Shown here piece by piece: positions 6,922-15,513 of a stretch of 36,642 nt of DNA. This DNA is from a virus. Below the pieces are notes generated by a model. The model saw nothing but the letters and a program-made list of their open reading frames with translations, made no database searches and was not told where the DNA came from. The stretch spans positions 8,321-44,962 of the IMG/VR virus record IMGVR_UViG_3300002514_004451. One strand, 5' to 3'. Within the stretch, counting starts at the first letter, position 1, and the number at the start of each line of letters is the position of its first letter. Position numbers and translations under genes: made by a program.

Positions 6922-7924
6922 AGTAGTCCTCCTTACGGACCTTCATTTACGAAGCGATTACGTGCCCGGGTACCTTGAATGCCAGCTTGGTACGTTAACT
7001 AAGTTGGTTAACCAAAAACCTACCGATGCTGTGGTTATCAACGGTGATATATTCCATAAAAGAAACCCTAGAGGTGCGGAACTGTTAGCTTTTAGGAGAC
7101 TGTTGGAGAGTTTTAAATGCTCAAAGATATACATAAACAGGGGAAACCACGACACCGTTGCAAAGGATGGCTCTACTGACACCACTCTATCCTTGTACGG
7201 AGATATAGCAACCGTCTTTGCTGATATAGGTACTGCCCACATAGGTTCTGTGGATTTTGATTTTATCCCTCACTTTGAGAATGAGAGGCAAATTGTCCGA
7301 GCTGTTAAAGCTTCCAAGAATCATTTTTTCGGACATTTCGGGTATGATGGGTGTGTTGCTAACGGAAACTATAAGTATGATTCTTATTTAAAGCCTTCCC
7401 ATTTCAACAAGGACACGTTGCATTTTCTAGGGCACATCCACAAACCACAACAGCACAAGAGTACGTATATCCTAGGGACTCAATACTCAACCTCTTTTGG
7501 GGAGGCTAATGCCCAGAAGTATATCCACGAGCTTATTATCAGGGACGGCGCTGTAGAGGTTATTAAAAAGCCAATTGATTTTGGTATACGCCACGTTGTT
7601 TCCCGGATAGATGAGCTCCCCCTCCTATCCAGCCGCCTTAGGTTTGATAACTTCTTTATTATTCTTAGACTAAAACTGGACTACCTTGATTCTTCCACAG
7701 AGCAAGCATTACGCGATGATGTTCTGGAGAAGTATTCTATTAACCATTTGGAGTTTGCGTTTGACGACATCCTTCCAAAGTTTGATTCCAGTTTCAACCC
7801 AAAGAGCGATGTGTTTTCTATTGATGATGGTATTATTTCAAAATACCTTAATGAGGCGGACACGGTGTTTTCACAAAAAGAATTATTAGGAGCTCTTTCC
7901 GAGATACGAAACTATGAAGATTAA
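6905..7924 (+). CDS. SbcD/Mre11-type nuclease (T4 gp47-like)
   Basis: This calcineurin-like phosphoesterase shows the family motifs in order: TDLHLR (D-x-H, about residue 11-16), NGDIFHKR (GD, about 45-52), NRGNHDT (GNHD, about 79-85), FGHFGYDG and FLGHIHKP (GHxH). With the SbcC/gp46 ATPase directly downstream it forms the Mre11-Rad50-like complex that processes DNA ends for recombination-dependent replication. The ATG at 6905 gives a start just before the first beta strand. An upstream GTG at 6890 would add five residues inside the polymerase gene. It overlaps the polymerase end by 17 bases and the ATPase start by 11, so translation is coupled. Confidence 0.9.
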   Translation: MSKTTRVVLLTDLHLRSDYVPGYLECQLGTLTKLVNQKPTDAVVINGDIFHKRNPRGAELLAFRRLLESFKCSKIYINRGNHDTVAKDGSTDTTLSLYGDIATVFADIGTAHIGSVDFDFIPHFENERQIVRAVKASKNHFFGHFGYDGCVANGNYKYDSYLKPSHFNKDTLHFLGHIHKPQQHKSTYILGTQYSTSFGEANAQKYIHELIIRDGAVEVIKKPIDFGIRHVVSRIDELPLLSSRLRFDNFFIILRLKLDYLDSSTEQALRDDVLEKYSINHLEFAFDDILPKFDSSFNPKSDVFSIDDGIISKYLNEADTVFSQKELLGALSEIRNYED

Positions 7925-9521
7925 CAGAGTAAAAATAAGCAATTTTCTATCCATAAAAGAGGCAGAGATTGATTTTGAATCCTATAGTGATTTAGTACGT
8001 ATCTTAGGACAGAACAAGGATACTAAACCTACAAGTTCCAATGGAGCCGGAAAAAGTAGTGTAATAGAGTCTATCGTATTTTCGTTGTTTGGAAAAACAA
8101 TAAGGAAGACGACGGATAAAAGTTTAAAAAACCATTATACCAAAGGCAAGTGCGAGGTCGAGATTGTAGTAAACGACAACGTTGTGGTTAAGCGGGTTAA
8201 AAAACCTCCTATGCTTACTGTTACCGTAGATGGTGAAAATGTAACGCAGGAGTCTATACAAGCTACTCAAAAGTATCTGGATAAAATTTTAAACACGAAC
8301 TTCTCTGTGTTCTTAGCTTCAATGGTATTCGGTCAGTCTAACAAGATGAATTTCTTAACTGCTACCGCAGAAGAAAAGAGAAATATAATCCAAAGCTTTC
8401 TGGATATAGGGGACGTATTCCAATACCGTAAAGTTATAAAATCTAAAAAAGGGAAAGCATATTCTAAAAAGAAAATAGCCGAAACGTTATGTTCAGAAGC
8501 TCTTTCTAAAAAAGAAAAGTTAGAGGGGCAAATTAATACCACGAAGAAACACAAGAAAGCGGCAAAAGTTTTGATGGATTCAAAAGTTGCAAAGGAGTTC
8601 ACAAAGTTCTCCATTTCGGAACTACAGGAGAATGAACAACTTAGGTATGCTGCGGGGGTAGAGTTTGAGTCCGCTAGCCATTCCCTAAGCAGAGCCCAAC
8701 AACGCATGACGCAGGTTCGTGGGAAGCTAAAAACTTTTAAAATTTCCCAATGTGAGTTTTGTGGGGAGACACCGACAAAAGAGAGAAGTTTAGTTTCTGC
8801 GTGGAAAAAGGAGTTAGAGGTTCTTGAGGGGGAACTTCAAGCAAAACGAAGGTACATCAAAGAACAAGGGCAGAGGCTCGAAAACTTTGGTCCTGAAATA
8901 TCCCCCAACGACTTCGAGCTGTTCGAGAAGTACAAAACCTTTGATACCGAGTTTAAAATATTAAAGGCTCAAAAAAGAGGAAATGCGAAACTCTTAAAGA
9001 AACACCAAAAAGAGGTAGAAACCGCTCAAAGAAATTACGACCTTATGAGGTTTTGGGAGCAGGCATTCTCTGAACAAGGTTTAATTAAGTTCGTAATACG
9101 TAATATTCTCGAGTTTTTCAACGACCGAGTTAATTATTATCTAAAATTTTTAAGCTCTTCAAATTTTTCTGTAACTTTTGATGAAACTTTGAAGGAAGAA
9201 TTCTATAATAAAGGGACACTAACTTTCTTCGATGCATTATCTGGTGGGGAGAAGAGGAAGGTGTCACTGTCTATCATGCTGGGCTTAAATGACCTTCTTT
9301 TACTTTCTGGGAAAGAGAGGTCGAACCTAATCTTCTTTGATGAAGTAGCAGAGTCCTTGGATGAGGGAGGCGTAAAAGGATTGTTCGAGCTACTGCAGGA
9401 CATTTCTAAAAATAAAAAAGTTTTTGTAATAACACACAACGACTATTTGAATTCACTCTTGGAAGATGAGTCAGAAAATCTTCACGTTACAAAAAAAGCA
9501 AATATAACTACTGTACAATGA
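7914..9521 (+). CDS. SbcC/Rad50-type ATPase (T4 gp46-like)
   Basis: The 535-residue SMC-like ATPase has Walker A SNGAGKSS (42-49), a central coiled-coil region (about 170-380) broken by a zinc-hook CEFC (C280 and C283), the ABC signature LSGGEKRKV (442-450) and Walker B NLIFFDEVAES (471-481) with a D-loop. The coiled coils are short, as in phage gp46 proteins and unlike about 1000-residue cellular SbcC. It pairs with the upstream nuclease and supplies ATP-driven DNA tethering and end access. The stop overlaps the GroES start (ATGA). Confidence 0.92.
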   Translation: MKINRVKISNFLSIKEAEIDFESYSDLVRILGQNKDTKPTSSNGAGKSSVIESIVFSLFGKTIRKTTDKSLKNHYTKGKCEVEIVVNDNVVVKRVKKPPMLTVTVDGENVTQESIQATQKYLDKILNTNFSVFLASMVFGQSNKMNFLTATAEEKRNIIQSFLDIGDVFQYRKVIKSKKGKAYSKKKIAETLCSEALSKKEKLEGQINTTKKHKKAAKVLMDSKVAKEFTKFSISELQENEQLRYAAGVEFESASHSLSRAQQRMTQVRGKLKTFKISQCEFCGETPTKERSLVSAWKKELEVLEGELQAKRRYIKEQGQRLENFGPEISPNDFELFEKYKTFDTEFKILKAQKRGNAKLLKKHQKEVETAQRNYDLMRFWEQAFSEQGLIKFVIRNILEFFNDRVNYYLKFLSSSNFSVTFDETLKEEFYNKGTLTFFDALSGGEKRKVSLSIMLGLNDLLLLSGKERSNLIFFDEVAESLDEGGVKGLFELLQDISKNKKVFVITHNDYLNSLLEDESENLHVTKKANITTVQ

Positions 9522-9853
9522 AATTAACAAAAGACGAAAAAGTACTACTAGCCGAGGGTTTCGAAATGGAACCTATAGGCACAAGTCTCGTGGTCCAACG
9601 AGACACGGTCGAACTCAAATCCGAAGCGGGCATTATTATGCCTGATGCCGTTACCGCCAAAAAACTGAACGAAGGAACCGTCATGGCTGTCGGGAAAGGT
9701 GATAGAGATGCCTCCGGCAAACACATGTCGTTGGATGTATCTGTGGGGGACCATGTTTTGTGGAGTGAATTTACGGGCAACGATATTGTTAGGGGTGATG
9801 AGTGCTACTGTATTTTGAAAGAAACTGATATCTTGGTAATTTTAAGAGATTAA
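9518..9853 (+). CDS. groES: GroES-like co-chaperonin
   Basis: The 111-residue protein fits the GroES/Cpn10 beta barrel. It has PIGTSLVVQRD near residue 18 (family 'plgdRvlvk'), then SEAGIIMPDAVTAKKLNEGTVMAVGKGDRD (mobile loop, then the 'GiilP......eG.VvAvG.G' signature) and VSVGDHVLWSEFTGNDIVRGDECYCILKETDILVIL. The last part matches 'vkvGD.Vlf....g.ev...geeyli..e.DilAvl'. It would cap host GroEL to fold phage proteins, as T4 gp31 does for the capsid protein. No GroEL gene is in the window. It sits between SbcC and the ribonucleotide reductase, with ATGA and TAATG junctions. Confidence 0.88.
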   Translation: MKLTKDEKVLLAEGFEMEPIGTSLVVQRDTVELKSEAGIIMPDAVTAKKLNEGTVMAVGKGDRDASGKHMSLDVSVGDHVLWSEFTGNDIVRGDECYCILKETDILVILRD

Positions 9854-11757
9854 TGGGGTACGTCATACCTGAAAATTCCCTAGGGGAAACTATCTTTATG
9901 GATAAGTACGCTTATCCGGGGGAAACCTCGTGGAAAGAGTTGGCTAAAAGAGTATCAAAAACGGCTGCTGACCCTGAGTTCCCAGAAGACCGCGAGAAGG
10001 TAGAGAAGAACTTCTTTGACGCTATTAGCTCAGGAGATTTTTGCCCCGGCGGTAGGATTTTATTTGGAGCAGGAAGAAGCAAGCAGAATATGCTTAACTG
10101 TTATGTGTTAGACCCAGAGGATTCTGTGGACAGCATAGGTAAAGTTATTTCCGACATGTACAAGATTTCTTGTGGTGGAGGAGGTATAGGCTTCAACTTT
10201 TCTAAAATTCGCCCTAAAGGCGACAACATCCAAAACATTAAGAACTCCGCTCCTGGGTCTATAAGTGTGATGCGCATGATTAACGAGATTGGCAACCACG
10301 TGCGTGCCGGAAAAAATCGTCGTACGGCGCTTATGTCCATTCTAGACATTACTCACCCGGATTTCTTGGAGTTTCTCCACGTTAAGTTAGACCGTAATGA
10401 GCTAACTAACTTTAATATTTCTGTAGCCATTACAAAACGATTTGTATCAGCTGTCGAGAAGAACGAAGAGTGGCACTTTACTTTTGGAGGAAGACAAAAC
10501 AAATACTATGTGTATGAAGTTGGGAGAAAGTCTGAGCAAGGCACTGAAATTATTGAAGTGGTGGCTCGGAACGAAGAAGATGCGGTAGACCGCGCTAAGG
10601 TACACCACCTAAAGCATTACGCAGACACATTCACTGGGGCGAAGAAGAAAGAAATCCTCGCTAGAGACTTATGGGAACGAATCGTAGATAATGCGATTGA
10701 GTCTGGGGAACCGGGTATCTTTAATATCGATTTTGCTAATGAATACACAAATGTATCTTACTTTGAGCATATGCCTTCTACTAACCCCTGCGGGGAGGAG
10801 GTCCTTCCTGCTTTTGGGAACTGTTGTCTTGGGCATGTTAATCTTGCTAACATGGTTGATATGGAGGGTAACATCGATTGGCGCAGGATGGCTCGCACTA
10901 TTCGCACGGGCGTCAGGTTTTTGGATAATATCCTTACTGCCAACCATTTCCCTATTCCGGAGTGCGACGAAGCAGGAATCAGAAGCAGGCGTATCGGTCT
11001 GGGAATTACCGGTCTCCACTACTTCCTCATCAAAGCGGGGTACAGGTATGGCTCCGAATCATGCTTGGAATTCTTGGAACGGCTATTCGCAACGATAAGA
11101 AATGAGGCATATAAAGCGTCCATGTATCTGGGAAGGGACAAGGGGAGTTTCCCAGCCTATGATTGGAGCAAACTGAAAGATGAAAAATTCTTTAAAACAT
11201 TACCCTCGCGAATTCGCTCAGATGTTAAGAAAAATGGACTCCGCAACGCGGTGTTACTCACGGTTGCCCCCACTGGAACAATTTCTATGGTCTTGGGAGT
11301 TAGTACTGGTCTTGAACCTATATTCGCTCCTGTATATAAGCGCCGTTGGCGTACTGGCACTGATGGTGTCTGGAATGAGACCTTTGTTGTGGACCCTCTC
11401 TTTAAAGAGCTCTATCTTCGAGGTCATAATGTTGAGCACTGTGTGGGAGCTTATGATGTTACGCCAGAGGAGCATATTAAGGTTCAAGCGGTTGTCCAAT
11501 CATACATTGATTCGGCGGTTTCTAAAACTTGCAACCTTCCGGCGGGATTCAAGCCCTCCAACCTCTACGATGACCTTCTCATGTATGTAAATGATATGAA
11601 AGGGTTTACGTTTTACAGAGCGGGGTCTCGTGGGAATGAGCCTTTGGAAGCTGTTCCTTTTAACACGATTAACTTGGATAGTTTAATACAAGAAGGTAAG
11701 CTTGAAGAGCAAGCCCAGTCTATAGAAACGTGTATTAATGGGGTATGTGAGATATAA
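9853..11757 (+). CDS. nrdJ: Class II (adenosylcobalamin-dependent) ribonucleotide reductase
   Basis: This 634-residue enzyme converts ribonucleotides to deoxyribonucleotides. Visible landmarks are PGGRIL (about 65-70), the active-site cysteine LNC83YV, the glycine run SCGGGGIGFNFS, the NPCGEE loop (311-316) carrying the thiyl-radical Cys and catalytic Glu, the second redox Cys region FGNCCLGH (322-329), and APTGTISMVLGVSTGLEP. A C-terminal C627-x4-C632 pair can re-reduce the active site. No small NrdB-like subunit is near and the sequence is of the NrdJ type, so it should need host vitamin B12. A short extra segment (about 211-265) sits before the catalytic barrel. It supplies dNTPs together with Dut. 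Confidence 0.9.
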   Translation: MGYVIPENSLGETIFMDKYAYPGETSWKELAKRVSKTAADPEFPEDREKVEKNFFDAISSGDFCPGGRILFGAGRSKQNMLNCYVLDPEDSVDSIGKVISDMYKISCGGGGIGFNFSKIRPKGDNIQNIKNSAPGSISVMRMINEIGNHVRAGKNRRTALMSILDITHPDFLEFLHVKLDRNELTNFNISVAITKRFVSAVEKNEEWHFTFGGRQNKYYVYEVGRKSEQGTEIIEVVARNEEDAVDRAKVHHLKHYADTFTGAKKKEILARDLWERIVDNAIESGEPGIFNIDFANEYTNVSYFEHMPSTNPCGEEVLPAFGNCCLGHVNLANMVDMEGNIDWRRMARTIRTGVRFLDNILTANHFPIPECDEAGIRSRRIGLGITGLHYFLIKAGYRYGSESCLEFLERLFATIRNEAYKASMYLGRDKGSFPAYDWSKLKDEKFFKTLPSRIRSDVKKNGLRNAVLLTVAPTGTISMVLGVSTGLEPIFAPVYKRRWRTGTDGVWNETFVVDPLFKELYLRGHNVEHCVGAYDVTPEEHIKVQAVVQSYIDSAVSKTCNLPAGFKPSNLYDDLLMYVNDMKGFTFYRAGSRGNEPLEAVPFNTINLDSLIQEGKLEEQAQSIETCINGVCEI

Positions 11758-12227
11758 TGCCCACATACATGTATTTCTGCGAGAAGTGTGATAAAAACTT
11801 CGACGACCTCTGTACTTTCGAAGAGAGTAAAGAGGATAAATCATGCCCTATTTGCGAGTTAAAACCTTGTCCTCGCACTTACGATATAGGGAGTGAAAGT
11901 AAATCGGGGGTCCTTGTTAAAGGGCTCAGCACTCCTAATTTTTACGATAAGACAAGTTTAAAGGCTCAAGAGAAGGAGTTTATGCATGGGGCTGTAAAAG
12001 GCACCGAGGAGGCGTTGAAATATGACCAAGGTAAGTCTCCATACTCTAAAGTGACTATGAATTACACGAAGATGGAAGAGCTTGGTCTGATGAAAAGAGT
12101 AACTGAGGAAGAGAAAAATCTTAAAATGAAAGGAAGCCAAATTATAATGGAAGAAGCTGCTAAAAATATGACCAAAGAAGAATTAGATAGAGCCGGAACA
12201 CGAGGCGATAACAGGGGGACCACGTAA
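11757..12227 (+). CDS. FmdB-type zinc ribbon protein
   Basis: The N-terminal 45 residues form an FmdB-like zinc ribbon: MPTYMYFCEKCDKNF, with a CxxC pair at residues 8 and 11, then a second pair in SCPICELKPC. The rest (about 60-156) is charged and likely helical, with no recognised domain. Such proteins are common in phage and bacterial genomes; a DNA- or RNA-binding regulatory role is assumed but unproven. It starts in a TAATG junction with the reductase and ends the same way at dut, so it belongs to this operon. Confidence 0.75.
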   Translation: MPTYMYFCEKCDKNFDDLCTFEESKEDKSCPICELKPCPRTYDIGSESKSGVLVKGLSTPNFYDKTSLKAQEKEFMHGAVKGTEEALKYDQGKSPYSKVTMNYTKMEELGLMKRVTEEEKNLKMKGSQIIMEEAAKNMTKEELDRAGTRGDNRGTT

Positions 12228-12676
12228 TGGTAACCCTTAAAGTGTTAAACAAAAGTGATAACCCTACTCCTGAGTATAAAAGCAAGGAGGCGGCAGGCTT
12301 TGATATTGCTATAGACGAAGATGTTGTTCTTACTGCTAGAGAAGCAAAACTTGCTGGCACAGGTCTTTATGTAATTATCCCTAAAGGGTATGAAGGTCAG
12401 CTAAGGCTTAGGAGTTCTATGTACAAAACAAATGTAATCATGCCAAACGCCCCCGGCACGATTGACAGTGATTATAGAGGAGAGATTAAAATCGCTCTTT
12501 TAAATACTAACCCTTATTGCTCCCGTAAAATTGAAAAGGGAGAAAGAGTCGCGCAAATGGTGATTAATAAGCTTCCCGAGGTAGGCATAGAAGAAATTTC
12601 TGAAAAGGAGTTCGAAATGCCCCAAAATTCTACTATAAGGAATAGTAGAGGTTTTGGTTCTACAGGGAAAAATTAA
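12227..12676 (+). CDS. dut: dUTPase
   Basis: All five motifs of the trimeric dUTPase family are present in 149 residues: AAGFDI (22-27), RSS (62-64), GTIDSDYRGE (77-86, including the catalytic Asp), ERVAQMV (106-112) and the C-terminal RGFGSTG lid (141-147). It hydrolyses dUTP to dUMP and pyrophosphate. This keeps uracil out of DNA and supplies the dTMP precursor. Its length is typical. It lies among nucleotide and replication genes with one-base overlaps on both sides. Confidence 0.95.
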   Translation: MVTLKVLNKSDNPTPEYKSKEAAGFDIAIDEDVVLTAREAKLAGTGLYVIIPKGYEGQLRLRSSMYKTNVIMPNAPGTIDSDYRGEIKIALLNTNPYCSRKIEKGERVAQMVINKLPEVGIEEISEKEFEMPQNSTIRNSRGFGSTGKN

Positions 12677-13953
12677 TGGCATACTCATTTTCAGACAACA
12701 TCCAGCGGGGGATAATCTATCTCGCAAAAAGCGACAAAGAATTTTTAGTACAGTGCGACCCAATTGTAAGGAGCACCTACTTCGAATTTCCACAGCACCA
12801 ACGTATGTGGAGCGCCCTTACTGAGTATTACCAAACGTACGGGACGCTTCCGACTGATGAGGCTATCTTAGAAGAAATTCGTCGGAATAAAAACCAAAAC
12901 GAGTTAATGTCCGATTACAAGGAAGAGTTATCTACCATTAATAGCTTAGACGAAAACTCTATTGATAATACCCAGTACTACTTGGATAGGGCAGAGGAAT
13001 TCGCAAGGGAGCAATCGTTAAAAGAAGCTATTCTCGAGTCTGTGGATTTTATAAAGAATAAGCAGTTTAACAAGGTTGAGGATTCTATTAAGTCTGCTTT
13101 GTCTGTTTCCCGTAACGTTGACCTTGGGGTAGATTACTTTGCAGGCATTGGGGATAGATGGGATAAGCTTAAGGACCAAACATTGGTTCCAAAGTACAGA
13201 ACTCCATTTCAAGCTATTAATTCCTCCCTTGAGGGCGGATTATGCGGTAAAGAGTTGGCTATGGTAGTGGCACCTCCAGGTGTAGGTAAATCCCTATTCT
13301 TGGCTAATCAGGCGGTGCAATCAGTTGTTGATGGGCACGATACTTTGTATATTTCATTAGAGATGTCCGAGGACAGAGTAGCCCAGCGCCTAGACAGTAT
13401 CTTTACCCGCATTAAACAAAAGGAGCTCCCCAATAGGGTGTCGGATATAGAATCCCGTATCGGGGAAATCTCAAAAGCAGCCACGCTGGGCAAACTAAGA
13501 ATTAAAGAGTTTCCCACTAAACGGGCGAGCGTTACCCAAATTAGGGCTTTTATTAACCAATTACAAAGCCATGAGGACTTCCATCCAAGTGTTGTGGTTA
13601 TTGATTACTTGGAGCTTATGTCGAGTGACACTAACAGTCCCGAGTATCAGAATCAAGAGCGCCAAGCACAAGAACTTCGCGGCTTGGCAATTGAACTTGA
13701 CTGCTTGGTGTGGACAGCCACCCAAACTAATAGAGAAGGTAAGAGAGTTAAGATTATTACAGACGCAGAGCTTGCAGATTCTTATGGAAAAACTAGAGTT
13801 TGTGATTTGGTCTTTTCAGTAAACCAAACAGAGGAGGAGTTCGATGAGGGCTTGGCTCGTTTGTTTATTATTAAATCTAGAAATGGTAAGGCAAGGTTTG
13901 TTATTCCTGCAAAAATAAATTACTCAACCTTAGTGTTGACGGAGGAAATATGA
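12676..13953 (+). CDS. Replicative DNA helicase, DnaB/gp41-like
   Basis: The 425-residue protein has an N-terminal helical domain (about 1-150) and a RecA-type helicase domain. Walker A is APPGVGKS (199-206). Motif 1a is HDTLYISLEMSED, Walker B is VVVIDYLEL (about 307-313), and TATQTNREG and the arginine-bearing FIIKSRNGK follow near the C-terminus, matching DnaB helicases ('tQLsR', 'iiaKqRnG'). It should unwind DNA as a hexamer at the fork. A primase is not found in this window. Its TGA overlaps the next start (ATGA). Confidence 0.9.
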   Translation: MAYSFSDNIQRGIIYLAKSDKEFLVQCDPIVRSTYFEFPQHQRMWSALTEYYQTYGTLPTDEAILEEIRRNKNQNELMSDYKEELSTINSLDENSIDNTQYYLDRAEEFAREQSLKEAILESVDFIKNKQFNKVEDSIKSALSVSRNVDLGVDYFAGIGDRWDKLKDQTLVPKYRTPFQAINSSLEGGLCGKELAMVVAPPGVGKSLFLANQAVQSVVDGHDTLYISLEMSEDRVAQRLDSIFTRIKQKELPNRVSDIESRIGEISKAATLGKLRIKEFPTKRASVTQIRAFINQLQSHEDFHPSVVVIDYLELMSSDTNSPEYQNQERQAQELRGLAIELDCLVWTATQTNREGKRVKIITDAELADSYGKTRVCDLVFSVNQTEEEFDEGLARLFIIKSRNGKARFVIPAKINYSTLVLTEEI

Positions 13954-14291
13954 GCCCTAAAAAAAAATTACCTAAACACCCGTTAATACTATACACTGGG
14001 ATTAAAACCTTTACTATCGCACAAAAATCCTTAGCCAAAGACAACCTTTATGGCTGTGTAGAGTTTCCCAAATCATTGTTATGTATAGACCCAAACCAAT
14101 GTGTTGAAGACTATAAAAGTACTTTGTTGCACGAAATCTGCCATATAGGTTATGAAATCTTTGGTTTGAATGATGACGACGAAATGCCTACAATAGGTAA
14201 TGAGTACTTAACGACTGTAACCTCCAATATGATTTTCCAACTAGCAGGGCTAAACCCTGAACTGTTCCAATATATTTTTAACAATGAATGA
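13950..14291 (+). CDS. Small zinc metallopeptidase-like protein (HEICH)
   Basis: The 113-residue protein carries a clear HExxH zinc-binding motif, LLHEICHIGYE (H61, E62, H65), preceded by a strand and helix. An acidic segment ending GNEYLTTV follows, in which E85 could be the third ligand as in IrrE/SprT-like peptidases. Small HExxH proteins are frequent in phages and may cut regulatory proteins or process DNA-protein crosslinks; the target is unknown. It has a strong Shine-Dalgarno (GGAGGA) before ATG 13950. The gene sits between the helicase and a UvsY-like gene, so it is expressed with replication functions. Confidence 0.6.
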   Translation: MSPKKKLPKHPLILYTGIKTFTIAQKSLAKDNLYGCVEFPKSLLCIDPNQCVEDYKSTLLHEICHIGYEIFGLNDDDEMPTIGNEYLTTVTSNMIFQLAGLNPELFQYIFNNE

Positions 14292-14724
14292 CATCGAAAC
14301 CACATATAATAGTCTAGCCGAAGAATATTTAAACTTGGCTAAAAATTACTTGACCGTAGACGAAGACACAATGGATTTGGCTATTAAAAGGCATCCCTCT
14401 GTTTTCGCTTTCTTTGGGTCTGTACTCTCCTATGCAAAAAGGGAAAGTGATACTTTAACTATGAACCTTGAAATCTTGGAAGCTAAGCACATGGAACTGC
14501 GAAGGGCTGAACTTGCTTCCCAAGGTACTAAAGCTACGCAAGGAGCTCTGAATGCTTACATTTTAACCGTAACGGAGCTAATTGATTTACGGACAGACCT
14601 TTTGGAGGCTCAACACAAGTACAATTTGGCAAGGAACATGACAACTTCTCTGGACCACCAAAAAGATATGTTAGTTCAAATGTCTGCAAATAAACGTGCA
14701 GAAGTGAGGCTCCACGAACTATAA
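14284..14724 (+). CDS. Helical protein, possible UvsY-like recombination mediator
   Basis: The 146-residue protein is almost entirely predicted helix and resembles phage UvsY-like proteins in layout. It has an N-terminal helix pair, a basic segment (SYAKRESDTLTMNLEILEAKHMELRRAELASQGTK, written here as a region at about 55-90) and a long C-terminal helix ending in QKDMLVQMSANKRAEVRL. UvsY loads the UvsX recombinase onto ssDNA coated with gp32. Its position directly before the ssDNA-binding protein and the presence of a RecA homologue at 26300 support this. Sequence identity to T4 UvsY is not obvious, so the call is tentative. Its stop codon overlaps the next promoter element. Confidence 0.45.
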   Translation: MNDIETTYNSLAEEYLNLAKNYLTVDEDTMDLAIKRHPSVFAFFGSVLSYAKRESDTLTMNLEILEAKHMELRRAELASQGTKATQGALNAYILTVTELIDLRTDLLEAQHKYNLARNMTTSLDHQKDMLVQMSANKRAEVRLHEL

Positions 14725-14727
14725 TAG
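14720..14727 (+). promoter_or_regulatory. TATAATAG promoter for ssDNA-binding protein
   Basis: An exact TATAATAG overlaps the stop codon of the upstream gene. There is no TTGACA-like -35 at 16-18 bases. With the usual 6-7 base distance, transcription would start near 14732, giving a leader of about 38 bases before the ATG at 14770. It provides the ssDNA-binding protein with its own promoter inside a long operon. Confidence 0.65.
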
Positions 14728-14732
14728 TATAT

Positions 14733-14769
14733 CGGGACATTTCCCGTAACTAATAAAACAAAAAAAACT
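14733..14769 (+). promoter_or_regulatory. 5' hairpin and A-rich leader, possible autoregulatory operator
   Basis: Right at the predicted 5' end of the transcript, CGGGA (14733-14737) pairs with TCCCG (14742-14746) over a four-base loop. A 23-base, A-rich, unstructured stretch then runs up to the ATG and has no Shine-Dalgarno. T4 gene 32 uses a 5' RNA structure followed by an unstructured A/U-rich region as the site where gp32 represses its own translation, and this leader has the same layout. The hairpin could also protect the mRNA end. Confidence 0.45.
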
Positions 14770-15513
14770 ATGGTAAACTTAGACGAACTACGTAAGAAAT
14801 ACGAGGAAGTTACTCAGCAGAACAGCGGCAGTAACAAAGATTTTCTCAGTAAATTTTTAATCACGAAAGAAGGTACTTCTCTTGTCCGACTTCTTCCCTC
14901 GAAGAACGAAGATGAGAACTTCTATGCGGAAACTGCTATTCATCGATTGGAAAATGATGGACAGTTTAAAAACTATCACTGCCCACGAGTTAAAGGCGAT
15001 AAATGTCCGTTGTGCGATTTGTACTACGGTCTCTGGAAGACAGATAGTGAAGATAACCACAACCTTGCCCGAAGCATTAAAGCGCGGAAGCGTTACTATT
15101 TGAATGCTGTGGAGCGGGAGACTGGCGATGTTAAAATTCTATCTATCGGCATGAAGCTGTTTGGTAAGATTTTGGATTGTTTCTTTGATGACGACTACGG
15201 AGATATCACTGACTTGGAAAAAGGTTTTGATTTCAAAATTGTTAAAGACATCAATGGACAATTCCCTAATTACGACAAATCAGCTCCGAAGCCTCGCTCT
15301 ACCGAGGCAGGCTCAGGTGCAGAGGTAGCGGCTTGGATGGATTCTTTGCACGATATCCAAAACCTTGTTAAAATTGCCGAGTATGATGACCTAAAACAAT
15401 TAGCTATGAACTATGAGTTAGGTGCGGTAGGGATGGGACATTCCCCCGGCGTACAGGCAAAAACAAAGGACGATGATTACTTGTCTCACCTTAAAAGTTT
15501 AGATACTAAGTAG
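14770..15513 (+). CDS. ssDNA-binding protein, T4 gp32-like
   Basis: The 247-residue protein has gp32 features. The N-terminal cooperativity-type segment (MVNLDELRKKYEEV) is followed by an OB-like core with a zinc site H70-C71 ... C79-x2-C82 (YHCPRVKGDKCPLC). Family-typical text follows, such as RKRYYLNAV and SIGMKLFGKI, and then a DFKIVKD strand. The C-terminus is less acidic than in T4. It coats single-stranded DNA and should work with the RecA homologue, the helicase and the polymerase. The stop (TAG) shares its last base with the GTG start of the first glycosyltransferase, linking replication to the sugar operon. Confidence 0.85.
   Translation: MVNLDELRKKYEEVTQQNSGSNKDFLSKFLITKEGTSLVRLLPSKNEDENFYAETAIHRLENDGQFKNYHCPRVKGDKCPLCDLYYGLWKTDSEDNHNLARSIKARKRYYLNAVERETGDVKILSIGMKLFGKILDCFFDDDYGDITDLEKGFDFKIVKDINGQFPNYDKSAPKPRSTEAGSGAEVAAWMDSLHDIQNLVKIAEYDDLKQLAMNYELGAVGMGHSPGVQAKTKDDDYLSHLKSLDTK

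Noticed and set aside
8333-8707. Minus-strand frame of 124 aa within sbcC
   Set aside because: It is antisense to the well-supported ATPase coiled-coil region, and its Ser/Phe-rich composition is what antisense of Lys/Glu-rich coding gives.
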